A DNA stretch of 23,487 nucleotides from Streptomyces katrae (lineage in GTDB: Bacteria > Actinomycetota > Actinomycetes > Streptomycetales > Streptomycetaceae), in contig NZ_JZWV01000126.1 of the NCBI RefSeq assembly GCF_000966975.1, forward strand, positions 1 through 23,487, read 5' to 3'. The translations under genes were made by a program, and so were the position numbers. Under the pieces are notes generated by a model. That model was not told the DNA's origin. It saw nothing but the letters and a program-made list of their open reading frames with translations, and ran no database searches. Below are positions 6,337-14,157 of this stretch, piece by piece; position 1 is the stretch's first letter; every line of letters begins with the position of its first letter.

Positions 6337-8391
6337 TCAGGCGGAGGGGACCGGGTCCTTGTGCGCGACGCGCGGCTCCGGGGCCGCCGCGGCCGCCGCC
6401 CCCCGCATCCCCTTCAGTCCGACCACGACGGCCGTGGTGACCAGCGTGCCCGCGACGATGGCGACGAGGTACGCCAACGGGCTGCCGATCAGCGGGAGGA
6501 CCCAGATGCCGCCGTGCGGGGCGCGCAGGGTGGAGCCGAAGGCCATCACCAGACCGCCGGCGGTCATGCTGCCGGCGATGCCCGCCGGGATGACCCGCAG
6601 CGGATCGGCCGCCGCGAACGGGATCGCGCCCTCGGTGATGAACGACGCACCGAGCACCCAGGCGGCCTTGCCGTTCTCACGCTCCTCGGGGGTGAACAGC
6701 CGGCGCCGGACGACGGTCGCGAGGGCCATGCCCAGCGGCGGGGTCATACCGGCGGCCATCACGGCGGCCATCACCTTGAGGCTGCCGGCGTCCGGGGCGG
6801 TACCGGCGGTGGTGAGCGCTCCCGCGGCGAAGGTGTAGGCGACCTTGTTGAGCGGGCCCCCCATGTCGAAGGCCATCATGGCGCCGAGGAGGGCGCCGAG
6901 CAGGATCGCGTGGGAACCGGAGAGGCCGTTGAGCCAGTCGGTCAGGGCGTTCATCGCCGAGGCGATCGGCGAGCCGACCACCACGAACATCAGGAAGCCG
7001 ACCGCCGCCACCGACAGCAGCGGGACCACCACCACCGGCATGATCCCCCTGACCGCCGGCGGGACCTTCCACCGGAGCATCCACAGCACCAGGAAGCCCG
7101 CGATCAGACCGGCGACGATGCCGCCGAGGAAGCCGGCCCCCACGGCCACCGATACGGCGCCGCCGGTGATGCCGGCGGCCAGCGCCGCCCGGTCCGCGAT
7201 CCCCCAGGCGATGTATCCGGCCAGTACGGGGACCAGGAACCCGAAGGCGGCCTTGCCGGTCTGGAACAGCATCGCCGCCCAGCTGTGCGAGGAGGACCAG
7301 GTGAAGTGGCCGAGGACGGACGGGGCGGAGGCGATCTCGTACCCGCCGATCGCGAAGGCGAGGGCGATGAGCAGACCGCCGGCCGCGACGAACGGGATCA
7401 TGTAGCTGACGCCCGTCATCAGGTACCTGCGCAGCCGCTGGGCCCCGTGCTCGCCCGTCGGTGCCGCCGGCGCCGCGCCCTGGGCGGGCACGGCCGCGCC
7501 GCCGCTCCCGGCGGCCAGCCGGGCCGCCTCGGCGATCAGGTCGTCGGCCCGGTTGACGGCGGCCTTCACGCCCACGTCCACGGTGGGCTTGCCGGTGAAG
7601 CGGGCCCGGTCGCGGACCTCGACGTCGTGGGCGAGGATCACCGCGTCGGCGGCGGCGATCGCCTCGGGGGTCAGCGGAGTCGTCCCGGCCGAGCCCTGGG
7701 TCTCGACCTCGATCCGGGCACCCGCCCGGGCGGCGGCCAGTTCCAGGGCTTTGGCGGCCATGTAGGTGTGGGCGATGCCGGTGGGGCAGGAGGTCACGGC
7801 GACCAGCCGCAGCCCGTCGCCGCCGGCGGCGGCTTCCGGTGCGCCGGGCGGTACCTCCTCGCCGCTGACAGCCGTTTCCGGTCCGCCGGCCGGCGCCTCC
7901 TCGCCGCCGCCAGTCGTCGCCCGGCCGTCGGCCGGCGCCTCCTCGCCGTTGATCCGCGCCGCGACCTCGCCCGGGCTGCGGGCCTCGCGCAGGGCGCCCG
8001 TGAAGGCGGGGTCCATCAGCCGGCGGGCCAGCTCCGCGAGGATCCGCAGATGGGTGTCGTCCGCGCCGGCCGGTGCCGCGATCATGAAGATCAGGTCGGC
8101 GGGCCGCCCGTCCGGAGCGTCGAAGTCCACCCCTCTGGTACTGCGGCCGAAGGCCAGGCTCGGCCGGGTGACATGGGGCGATCTGCAGTGCGGGATGCCG
8201 ATGCCGTCACCCATCCCGGTCGGGGCCTGGGCCTCGCGGGCGGCGACGTCGGCGAGGAAGCCGTCGAGGTCGCTGACCCGGCCCTCGGCGACCAGCCGCT
8301 GGGCGAGGGCGCGGAGCGCCTCGTTCTTGTCCTCGGGGGCGAGGTGCAGATCGACGAGTGCGGGGGTGATCAGTCCGCTGGTGTCGCTCAT
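6337..8391 (-). CDS. fruA: PTS fructose transporter, fused IIABC
   Basis: 684 residues from ATG 8391, with GAAGGA about 12 bases upstream. It imports fructose across the membrane while phosphorylating it to fructose-1-phosphate. IIA (about 1-148) carries the phospho-histidine H68 in GIGIPHCRS. A repetitive linker follows (149-190). IIB (about 193-295) carries the phospho-cysteine C202 in VAVTSCPTGIAHTYMAAKAL. IIC (about 320-660) opens with LMTGVSYMIPFVAAGGLLIALAFAIGG and continues as about eight to nine membrane segments. Domain order and length match streptomycete FruA proteins. It is the last gene of the regulator-fruK-fruA group, 124 bp after fruK. Its activity depends on HPr and enzyme I, which are encoded next door, and enzyme I appears frameshifted here. 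Confidence 0.96.
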   Translation of the reverse strand: MSDTSGLITPALVDLHLAPEDKNEALRALAQRLVAEGRVSDLDGFLADVAAREAQAPTGMGDGIGIPHCRSPHVTRPSLAFGRSTRGVDFDAPDGRPADLIFMIAAPAGADDTHLRILAELARRLMDPAFTGALREARSPGEVAARINGEEAPADGRATTGGGEEAPAGGPETAVSGEEVPPGAPEAAAGGDGLRLVAVTSCPTGIAHTYMAAKALELAAARAGARIEVETQGSAGTTPLTPEAIAAADAVILAHDVEVRDRARFTGKPTVDVGVKAAVNRADDLIAEAARLAAGSGGAAVPAQGAAPAAPTGEHGAQRLRRYLMTGVSYMIPFVAAGGLLIALAFAIGGYEIASAPSVLGHFTWSSSHSWAAMLFQTGKAAFGFLVPVLAGYIAWGIADRAALAAGITGGAVSVAVGAGFLGGIVAGLIAGFLVLWMLRWKVPPAVRGIMPVVVVPLLSVAAVGFLMFVVVGSPIASAMNALTDWLNGLSGSHAILLGALLGAMMAFDMGGPLNKVAYTFAAGALTTAGTAPDAGSLKVMAAVMAAGMTPPLGMALATVVRRRLFTPEERENGKAAWVLGASFITEGAIPFAAADPLRVIPAGIAGSMTAGGLVMAFGSTLRAPHGGIWVLPLIGSPLAYLVAIVAGTLVTTAVVVGLKGMRGAAAAAAPEPRVAHKDPVPSA
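7822..7947. repeat. Three 42-bp in-frame tandem repeats in the fruA IIA-IIB linker
   Basis: Residues 149-190 of FruA are three 14-residue units: GEEAPADGRATTGG, GEEAPAGGPETAVS and GEEVPPGAPEAAAG. At the DNA level CCTCCTCGCC recurs at exactly 42-bp spacing (7854, 7896, 7938), and TTCCGGT recurs at 7834 and 7876. The array keeps the frame and should form a flexible acidic tether between the two phosphotransfer domains. Copy number could vary between strains. Confidence 0.85.
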
Positions 8392-8515
8392 CGTGTCAAT
8401 CCTTCAACTGGTGGCTGACGGTGTTCCTTTGCCCCCGGAACATGGCGGCCCTCCCGTCCCACACGGTGGGGCCCGGTGGCGGCGGGCGGTGTGGCCGTCC
8501 GCCGGCGGGTCGTGC
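8392..8515 (-). other. fruK-fruA spacer
   Basis: This 124-bp gap is unusually long for an otherwise tight operon. On the minus strand it contains TGTTCC and GGAACA separated by nine bases (about 60 bp before fruA), which could form a small hairpin, and several GC-rich short inverted repeats. I see no clear promoter or terminator. RNA processing or partial attenuation between the genes is possible but unproven. Confidence 0.3.
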
Positions 8516-9460
8516 TCAGCCGCAAAGCGGTCGTTCCCGCGGGATGTCCGCCGTCACGACCACCGCGGCCGGGTCCAGATCGGCCGGGGCCGGCATGACG
8601 CTCCCCGGCAGTCGTACTGCGGCCGCGCCGTGCGCGACGGCCGCAGCGAGCGCCTCGGGGCCGGTACCGCCGGCTCCGAGGAAGCCCGCGAGCGAGGCGT
8701 CGCCCGCTCCCACGTCGCTGCGGACGACGGCGACCGGTGCGCTGCCGTACCAGCGGCCCTCCTCGGCGACCAGCAGCATCCCGGCCGCGCCCAGACTGGT
8801 GAGGACCTGCCGGGCGCCGCGCTCGCGCAGCTCCTGCGCCGCCTCCAGGGCGTCGCCGACGGTGAGGAGCGGGCGGCCCACGGCTTCCGCGAGTTCCTCG
8901 CGGTTGGGCTTGACCACGTCGGGGCGGGCCCCGAGCGCGGCCAGCAGCGCCGGTCCGGAGGTGTCCACGGCGATCCGGGCGCCACCCGAGTGGACCTGTG
9001 CGACAAGTTCGGCGTACCACTCGGGCGCCAGCCCGCGCGGCAGGCTGCCGCAGCAGGCCAGCCAGCCCGCGCCGTTGCCCCGGCAGTCCTCGCGGACGAG
9101 GGACAGCAGCGCCGCCGACTCGGCGGCGCTGAGCTCGGGACCCACCGCGTTGATCTTCGTGAGCCGGCCGTGGGCCTCGGCGACGGAGACGTTGATCCGG
9201 GTGTCGCCGTCGATCGCGACCGGCGCGACCTCGATGCCCTGGCGGCGCAGCAGTTCGCGCAGCAGCTGCCCGGAGAAGCCGCCCAGGGGCAGTACGGCCC
9301 GGGTGCGGTGGCCGGCGGCCGCGAGGGCGCGGGAGACGTTGACGCCCTTGCCGCCCGGGTCGAGCCGGTCGTGCGCGGCCCGGTTCACCTCGCCCGGGGC
9401 GAGCGCCGCGAGCTCGTAGGTGCGGTCGAGGCTGGGGTTGGGGGTGATGGTGACGATCAT
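8516..9460 (-). CDS. fruK: 1-phosphofructokinase (PfkB family)
   Basis: 314 residues from ATG 9460. It phosphorylates the fructose-1-phosphate made by FruA to fructose-1,6-bisphosphate using ATP, in the cytoplasm. PfkB-family features are clear: the N-terminal ITPNPSLDRTYEL typical of FruK/LacC enzymes, the glycine motif DPGGKGVNVSRAL (34-46), DVVKPNREELAEAVG in the middle, and the catalytic anion-hole motif SDVGAGDASLAGF with D254 as the base. Length is normal for the family. Its ATG overlaps the TGA of the upstream regulator by four bases (ATGA), so translation would normally be coupled to that gene. Because the regulator is frameshifted, coupling may be disturbed. Confidence 0.96.
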   Translation of the reverse strand: MIVTITPNPSLDRTYELAALAPGEVNRAAHDRLDPGGKGVNVSRALAAAGHRTRAVLPLGGFSGQLLRELLRRQGIEVAPVAIDGDTRINVSVAEAHGRLTKINAVGPELSAAESAALLSLVREDCRGNGAGWLACCGSLPRGLAPEWYAELVAQVHSGGARIAVDTSGPALLAALGARPDVVKPNREELAEAVGRPLLTVGDALEAAQELRERGARQVLTSLGAAGMLLVAEEGRWYGSAPVAVVRSDVGAGDASLAGFLGAGGTGPEALAAAVAHGAAAVRLPGSVMPAPADLDPAAVVVTADIPRERPLCG

Positions 9461-10234
9461 GCGCGGATGACTTCCGGTCCGTGGTTCTCGATCTCGGCCG
9501 TCTGCTCGTCGGTCAGTCCGGTGTCAGTGACCAGGACGTCGACCTGCTCCAGCGCGCCGAAACGGGCGAAGTGGCGGGCGCCGAACTTGGAGGAGTCGGC
9601 CACCAGCACCACGCGTCGGGCGCTGCCGAGCATGGCCCTTTTGACGGCCGCCTCGGCGAGGTCCGGCGTGGACAGACCGCCCTGCGGCGAGAAGCCGTTG
9701 GTGGCGACCACCGCGACGTCCGCGTGGACGTCGGCCAGGTCGCGCAGCGCCCAGGCGTCGACGGAGGCGTGGGTGCGGTGCCGCAGACGGCCCCCGATCA
9801 GGTGGAGGGAGAGCCCGGGATGGTCGGCCAGCCGGGCCGCGACGGGCAGGGCGTTGGTGACGACGGGCGTTGGTGACGACGGTGAGGGCGCAGTCGACGG
9901 GCAGCAGCGCCGCCAGCCGGGTGACGGTCGTCCCCGCGTCCAGGATCACGCTGCCCTCGTCCGGCAGCAGGGCCAGGGCCGCCCTGGCGATGCGCTCCTT
10001 CTCGGCGGCGGCGGTGGAATCCCGTTCGGCGAGGCCCGGCTCCAGGTGCAGGGCGCCGGCGGGCAGGGCGCCTCCGTGCACCCGGTGCAGCAGGCCGGCC
10101 CGGTCGAGGGCGCTCAGGTCGCGCCGGATGGTCTCCTGCGTGACACCGAAGTCCTCGGCCAGCGCCGGCACCTCCACCCTGCCCCGCTCCTGGGCGAGGC
10201 GGAGGATCTGTTGCTGCCGCTCGGGTGCGTACAT
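9457..10234 (-). pseudogene. fruR: DeoR/GlpR-family regulator of the fructose operon, frameshifted by a 16-bp duplication
   Basis: The N-terminal half reads from ATG 10234 (MYAPERQQQILRLAQERG) through the DeoR helix-turn-helix FGVTQETIRRDLSALDRAGLLHRVHGGA and the start of the sugar-phosphate-binding domain (SVILDAGTTVTRLAALLPVDCALTVVTNA). At 9849-9880 a 16-bp tandem duplication shifts the frame. The C-terminal half continues in another frame: VVATNGFSPQGGLSTPDLAEAAVKRAML to the stop at 9457. Removing one copy gives 762 nt, a normal 253-residue protein. DeoR proteins of such loci usually repress until fructose-1-phosphate or a related effector binds the C-terminal domain. The shifted product keeps the DNA-binding domain but loses the effector domain. 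An upstream ATG at 10255 is also possible. Confidence 0.85.
9849..9880. repeat. Perfect 16-bp tandem duplication causing a frameshift
   Basis: GGGCGTTGGTGACGAC occurs twice without a gap (9849-9864 and 9865-9880). Sixteen is not a multiple of three, so the DeoR-type frame is broken. With a single copy the minus strand reads continuously DCALTVVTNALPVAARLADHPG, as expected for the family. Confidence 0.95.
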
Positions 10235-10250
10235 GTGGGATCGGGTCCGT

Positions 10251-10270
10251 TTCATGTCTGTTCACGTCTG
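10251..10270. repeat. 10-bp direct repeat at the regulator start, possible DeoR operator
   Basis: TTCATGTCTG (10251-10260) is followed directly by TTCACGTCTG (10261-10270), one mismatch. The pair spans the upstream possible start codon of the DeoR-type gene. A one-helical-turn direct repeat at this place suits a DeoR-type operator, but it could equally be one more short tandem duplication. Confidence 0.45.
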
Positions 10271-10356
10271 ATTAACGCCGACCCTACGCGCCTGCGGCGA
10301 AAAAGCAAGGCCACGACCAGGGCGGCTTTCGCCCCGCCCGGGTCTGCCCGAATGTG

Positions 10357-10386
10357 TTGACATCCCCTTGCCACCGGGCGTAAAAC
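10357..10386 (+). promoter_or_regulatory. Probable promoter of ptsH-ptsI
   Basis: TTGACA (10357-10362) and TAAAAC (10381-10386) are 18 bp apart and resemble a vegetative promoter, about 190 bp before ptsH. The AT-rich stretch just after it (ACCAACCGAAACAACATGG) could hold a regulator site. The whole 10256-10576 region (321 bp) has no gene. On the minus strand a weak pair TTGCTT and TAGGGT, 16 bp apart, precedes the DeoR-type gene; the rest is GC-rich leader. Confidence 0.5.
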
Positions 10387-10576
10387 CAACCGAAACAACA
10401 TGGACACGGGCCTGAAACCACCCGTGGCCCGGTCCCTCGCCCTTGCCCCCGGACGGGCGGACCGGGCATGAAGCACGGCTGTCCCCACCGCACCTCCGGC
10501 GGGGACACCCCTGCCCGGCTCCGCGCCGGTCCGGCTCCCACCCGGGCCGGCGCCCCTCCGCCCCCGAAGGAATCCC

Positions 10577-10849
10577 ATGCACTCGATCCAGGTCACCGTC
10601 CGCTCCGGGAAGGGCCTGCACGCCCGCCCGGCGTCCCTGTTCGTCCAGGCCGCCGCCCGGCAGCCGGCCACGGTCACGGTCGGCCGCCCGGGCCAGGCAC
10701 CCGTCGACTCCCGCAGCCTGCTGTCCGTCCTCGCCCTGGCCGCCGGACACGGGGAGACCCTGGAGCTCAGCGCCTCCGGCGACGGGGCCCTGGAGTCACT
10801 GGAGGCGCTCGCCTCCCTGCTCGCCTCCGACCTCGACGCGACCGCGTGA
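10577..10849 (+). CDS. ptsH: Phosphocarrier protein HPr
   Basis: 90 residues from ATG 10577, with ribosome binding site GAAGGAA at 10565-10571. HPr takes phosphate from enzyme I on its active histidine and passes it to the IIA domain of FruA. The active site is H15 in GKGLHARPASLFV, an exact family signature. The segment VDSRSLLSVLALAAGHGETLEL corresponds to the regulatory-serine region of Firmicutes HPr, but high-GC actinobacteria generally lack the classical HPr kinase system and the motif here is not the usual KSIMGVM. Length and fold are complete. Its stop codon overlaps the ptsI start (GTGA), so the two genes are translationally coupled. Transcription probably starts near 10390. Confidence 0.97.
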   Translation: MHSIQVTVRSGKGLHARPASLFVQAAARQPATVTVGRPGQAPVDSRSLLSVLALAAGHGETLELSASGDGALESLEALASLLASDLDATA

Positions 10850-12524
10850 GCCGGCTCCTCCACGGGATCGGTGTCGGCACCGGCAGCGCCACCGGACCCG
10901 TCGCCCGGATGGCACCCGCACCGGCGCTGCCCGCCCCGCGGCCCGTCACCGATCCGGCCGCCGAGGCCGCGGCGGTCCGCGAGGCCCTCCGGGCGGTCGC
11001 CGACGACCTCGACGAGCGCGCCGGCCGGGCTACCGGCCCCGGCGCCGAAGTCCTCTCGGCCCAGGCCGTGATGGCCGCCGATCCGGTCCTCGCCGACCGG
11101 GCGGCCGCCCTCGCCGCGCGGGGCACCGACGGCGCCCACGCGCTCGCCGAGGCCTTCGACGGCTTCCGCGCCGCGCTGGCCGGCGCCGGCGGCTACTTCG
11201 CGGAACGCACCGCCGACCTCGACGACCTGCGCGACCGGGCGGTGGCCCGCCTGCTCGGCCTGCCCGTGCCCGGCCTGCCCGACCCCGGGCACCCGTACGT
11301 CCTGGTCGCCGAGGACCTGGCGCCCGCCGACACCGCGCTGCTCGACCCCGAGCGGGTGCTCGCCCTGGTGACCGTCCGCGGTGGCCCGACGAGCCACACC
11401 GCCATCCTCGCCAAGGCACTCGGTCTGCCCGCCGTGGTGGGCTGCGCCGATGCCGGGCGGCTGGAGAACGGCCGGGCGGTCCTCGTACACGGCGCGGACG
11501 GGGTGGTCGAGCCCGATCCCGGCCCGGAGGCGGTGGCACGGGCCGCCGACGCCGAGCGCCGGCGCCGCGAGCGCCTGGCCGGCTTCCGGGGACCGGGGCG
11601 GACCGCCGACGGCCACGCGGTCCCGCTGCTGGTCAACCTCGGCGCACCGCACGAGCTGGCCGGGGCGGCCGCCGCCGACGCGGAGGGCGTCGGCCTGTTC
11701 CGCACCGAGTTCCTCTTCCTCGACCGTACGCAGGCGCCGGACCTCGCCGAACAGGCCGCCGCCTACCGGCAGGTCTTCTCGGCCTTCGCCGGACGCCGGG
11801 TGGTCGTCCGCACGCTGGACGCGGGCGCCGACAAGCCGTTGCCCTTCGCCACCCGCCCGGACGAGGAGAACCCGGCCCTCGGGGTACGCGGCCTGCGGAC
11901 GGCCGCCCGGGACCCGCAGCTCCTCGACACGCAGCTCGCCGCCATCGCCGCCGCCGCGGAGGGCGGTGCCGCACAGGTGTGGGTGATGGCGCCGATGGTC
12001 TCGACCCCTCAGGAGGCCGCCGCGTTCACCGCTCGGGCCCGGGCGCACGGGCTGCCGGTCGCCGGTGCGATGATCGAGGTCCCGGCCGCCGCCCTGCGGG
12101 CCGACCGGCTCGCCGAGGTCTGCGACTTCTTCAGCATCGGCACCAACGACCTCGCCCAGTACACCTTCGCGGCCGACCGGACCCTCGGCCCCCTCGCCGG
12201 GCTCCTCGACCCCTGGCAGCCCGCCCTGCTCTCGCTGATCGCCACCGCCGCCCGGGCGGCGGCCGGGCGCGGGCGCCCGGTCGGCGTCTGCGGAGAGGCG
12301 GCCGCGGACCCGGCGCTCGCCCTGGTGCTGGTCGGCTCGCCCTGGTGCTGGTCGGTCTCGGGATCACCAGCCTCTCGGCCGCCCCCGCCGCGCTGCCCGG
12401 GGTGCGGGCGGCCCTGGCCGGCCACACCCTCGCCGAGTGCCGTGAACTCGCCGAGCTGGCCCTGCTCGCGGACGACGCCGACGACGCCCGGCGCACGGTC
12501 CGGTCGCGCCTCGGGGAAGGCTGA
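10846..12524 (+). pseudogene. ptsI: PTS enzyme I, C-terminus frameshifted by a 20-bp duplication
   Basis: The start is a GTG at 10846 overlapping the ptsH stop. Enzyme I autophosphorylates from PEP and phosphorylates HPr. The N-terminal HPr-binding region and the phospho-histidine H184 (GGPTSHTAILAKALGLPAVVG) are intact, as are the PEP-binding motifs GVGLFRTEFLFLDR, DAGADKPLPF, FSIGTNDLAQYTFAADR and GVCGEAAADP. At 12315-12354 a 20-bp tandem duplication shifts the frame. The proper C-terminus (LGITSLSAAPAALPGVRAALAG to RTVRSRLGEG, stop at 12522-12524) is in another frame. With one copy removed the gene is 1659 nt, a normal 552-residue enzyme. As written, translation would run to a stop at 12711 with a Pro/Arg-rich tail unlike the family, losing the last part of the PEP-binding barrel; the product is probably inactive. 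Confidence 0.9.
12315..12354. repeat. Perfect 20-bp tandem duplication causing a frameshift
   Basis: GCTCGCCCTGGTGCTGGTCG occurs twice in direct succession (12315-12334 and 12335-12354). Twenty is not a multiple of three. A single copy restores the reading ALVLVGLGITSLSAAP, the expected sequence after the Cys motif of enzyme I. Confidence 0.95.
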
Positions 12525-12540
12525 TCCACCCCCGGGCGGG

Positions 12541-12582
12541 CCGGCCGCGTGCCCCCTCCCCCCGACGGGGGCACGCGGCCGG
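12541..12582. terminator. Strong bidirectional terminator between ptsI and the GH62 gene
   Basis: A perfect 16-bp inverted repeat (12541-12556 with 12567-12582, core GGCCGCGTGCCCCC) encloses a 10-nt C-rich loop. It stands 16 bp after the original ptsI stop and 16 bp before the converging GH62 stop, an ideal position for a shared terminator. The frameshifted ptsI reading frame would be translated through it. Confidence 0.8.
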
Positions 12583-12598
12583 GCCCGCCGCCGCGGTG

Positions 12599-14071
12599 TC
12601 AGCGCTGCAGTGTCAGCAGGCCCGGCCGGTAGGGCCACAGGCCGTAGTCGCCGCCGGACTTCGGGTCACGTCCCTGGTAGAGGAACTGCAGGTGGCAGGG
12701 ATCGACGGTGAAGGTCTGGTCGGCGCCGGCGCGGATCAGTTCGCCGTGGCTGATGTCGTTCGTCCACCCGGCGCCGCTGTTGGCCTTGCCGGCGAAGGGG
12801 TTGCTCTCGGTCGCGGCCTGCGGGGTCCACGCGCCGTCCAGGCTGGTGGCCGTGAACGAGCGGAAGTAGCGGCCCTGAGAGCCGATCGCCTCGACGATCA
12901 TGAGGTAGCGGTTCTGGCCCTGGAGCTTGTAGACCTGCGGGGCCTCGAACAGGTTGTCCCTCGTATCGCTCATGACCACGGTCGAGTTCGTGCCGAAACT
13001 GCCCGGGAAGTTCCCGATCGGCATACTGGCCCGGTAGATCTTGCCGTTGTCACCGGCGAAGAACAGGTACATGTTGGTCCCGTCGCCGATGAGGGTCTGG
13101 TCGATGGGTCCCGTTCCGGTGCCGGCGATGCTTCCGGAGAAGAGCTCCTGCTCCGCCGACCAGCCGTTCGGGTTCGCCGGGTCGGTCGACGTCCGGTAGG
13201 AGAAGGCGGTCCTGCCCCACTGGTAGGCGAGCACCCAGATGTTCTTCGGCGCGAAGTGGAAGAGCGTGGGCGCGACGGCGGAGGAGGACATCCCGTTCTG
13301 GGCGGCCGAGGCCATCCCCGGCCAGTCGGTGAACGGGCCGAAGTTCATCGAGCCCCAGTTCGCGCCCGTGTCGTGCGTCGTCGCGTAGACGAGCTGCCTG
13401 CCGTTGTAGGGGGCGACGGTGAAGTCCTTGAGTGACGCCCACCCCGGCTTGGGCTGCGCCAGCGGGCCGGTCGACGTCCAGCGGTACGACGACGGGAGGG
13501 CGCAGGTGCCGGAGGTGCCGCCGCCGACCCGTACCAGCTGCCACTGCTGGTTGGCGCCGCCCCAGTCGTCGTACTGGACGACGTTCGCGTTGTCCGCGGT
13601 GGAGCCGCCCTGCACTTCGAGGGCCTTGCCGCTGTGGCGTGCGATGAGCCGCACGTAGCCGTCGGGGCTGTCGGCCAGCCGCCACTGCTGGTTGGTGCCG
13701 TTCACGTCGGTCCACTGGACGACCGGGGCGCCGTTGGCGGTGGACCCGTCCCGGACGTCCAGCACCTTGCCGGAGTGACGGGAGGTGATGCGGTAGTAGC
13801 CGCCGCCGGAGTCGGTGAACCGCCACTGCTGCTGGTTCTGGTCGTTCCTGGTCCACTGGGTGATGCGGGCCCCGTCGCCCGTGGCCAGGTTGTAGACGTC
13901 CAGGGCCTTGCCGCTGTTGCGGTTGACCAGCACGTACGAGGCGTCGGGGTCGACGGCCGGCGCCGCGCCGGCGGGCTGCGCGCCGAGGAAGGCGGCCAGG
14001 AGCAGCAAGGGCGCCAGGAGGGCGAGCAGACGTCGTGTCAATCGGGCGGGTGAGGGAGGGCGGAACCGCAT
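12599..14071 (-). CDS. Secreted GH62 alpha-L-arabinofuranosidase with N-terminal CBM13 (ricin-type) domain
   Basis: 490 residues from ATG 14071 with a GAAGGAG ribosome binding site; the frame runs further upstream but through the operator and the permease gene. Residues 1-37 are a signal peptide ([26 protein letters not shown]). Residues about 44-181 are a ricin-type beta-trefoil with three repeats, each with GK(A/V)L(D/E)V and a QQW motif (residues 81-83, 128-130, 175-177). Residues about 190-490 are a five-blade GH62 domain: base D216 in [12 protein letters not shown]324 in GPIDQTL and acid E376 in [11 protein letters not shown]62 enzymes release arabinose side chains from arabinoxylan. The gene follows the importer genes with an 86-bp gap and has its own LacI-type operator, so it can be controlled separately. 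Confidence 0.95.
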   Translation of the reverse strand: MRFRPPSPARLTRRLLALLAPLLLLAAFLGAQPAGAAPAVDPDASYVLVNRNSGKALDVYNLATGDGARITQWTRNDQNQQQWRFTDSGGGYYRITSRHSGKVLDVRDGSTANGAPVVQWTDVNGTNQQWRLADSPDGYVRLIARHSGKALEVQGGSTADNANVVQYDDWGGANQQWQLVRVGGGTSGTCALPSSYRWTSTGPLAQPKPGWASLKDFTVAPYNGRQLVYATTHDTGANWGSMNFGPFTDWPGMASAAQNGMSSSAVAPTLFHFAPKNIWVLAYQWGRTAFSYRTSTDPANPNGWSAEQELFSGSIAGTGTGPIDQTLIGDGTNMYLFFAGDNGKIYRASMPIGNFPGSFGTNSTVVMSDTRDNLFEAPQVYKLQGQNRYLMIVEAIGSQGRYFRSFTATSLDGAWTPQAATESNPFAGKANSGAGWTNDISHGELIRAGADQTFTVDPCHLQFLYQGRDPKSGGDYGLWPYRPGLLTLQR

Positions 14072-14105
14072 CGGAGAGCTCCTTCGTGGCTGGGGTGAGA
14101 GGGGG

Positions 14106-14121
14106 TTGTTAGCGCTAACAA
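14106..14121. promoter_or_regulatory. 16-bp palindromic LacI-type operator before the GH62 gene
   Basis: TTGTTAGCGCTAACAA is a perfect palindrome with a central CG, the hallmark of LacI-family operators. It lies 34 bp before the GH62 start, in a position to block transcription or elongation. The half-site differs from that of the importer operator at 17295-17310, which hints at a second regulator or a second binding mode. Confidence 0.8.
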
Positions 14122-14157
14122 TTTTGGGGTGGCCAGTACTACGTCGCGTGCGACAGG

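Noticed and set aside
5059..8418. Long open frame (1119 codons) across the PP2C and fruA genes
   Set aside because: Arg/Pro/Gly-rich with no domain, overlapping two well-supported genes in other frames.
7766..10360. 864-codon frame opposite fruA, fruK and the DeoR-type gene
   Set aside because: Shadow frame; composition unlike a folded protein and it spans three recognised genes.
10252..12048. 598-codon frame opposite ptsH and ptsI
   Set aside because: Antisense shadow of recognised PTS genes; Gly/Arg-rich without motifs.
12315..12354. Programmed ribosomal frameshift in ptsI
   Set aside because: No slippery heptamer or pseudoknot is apparent, and an exact 20-bp duplication accounts for the shift.
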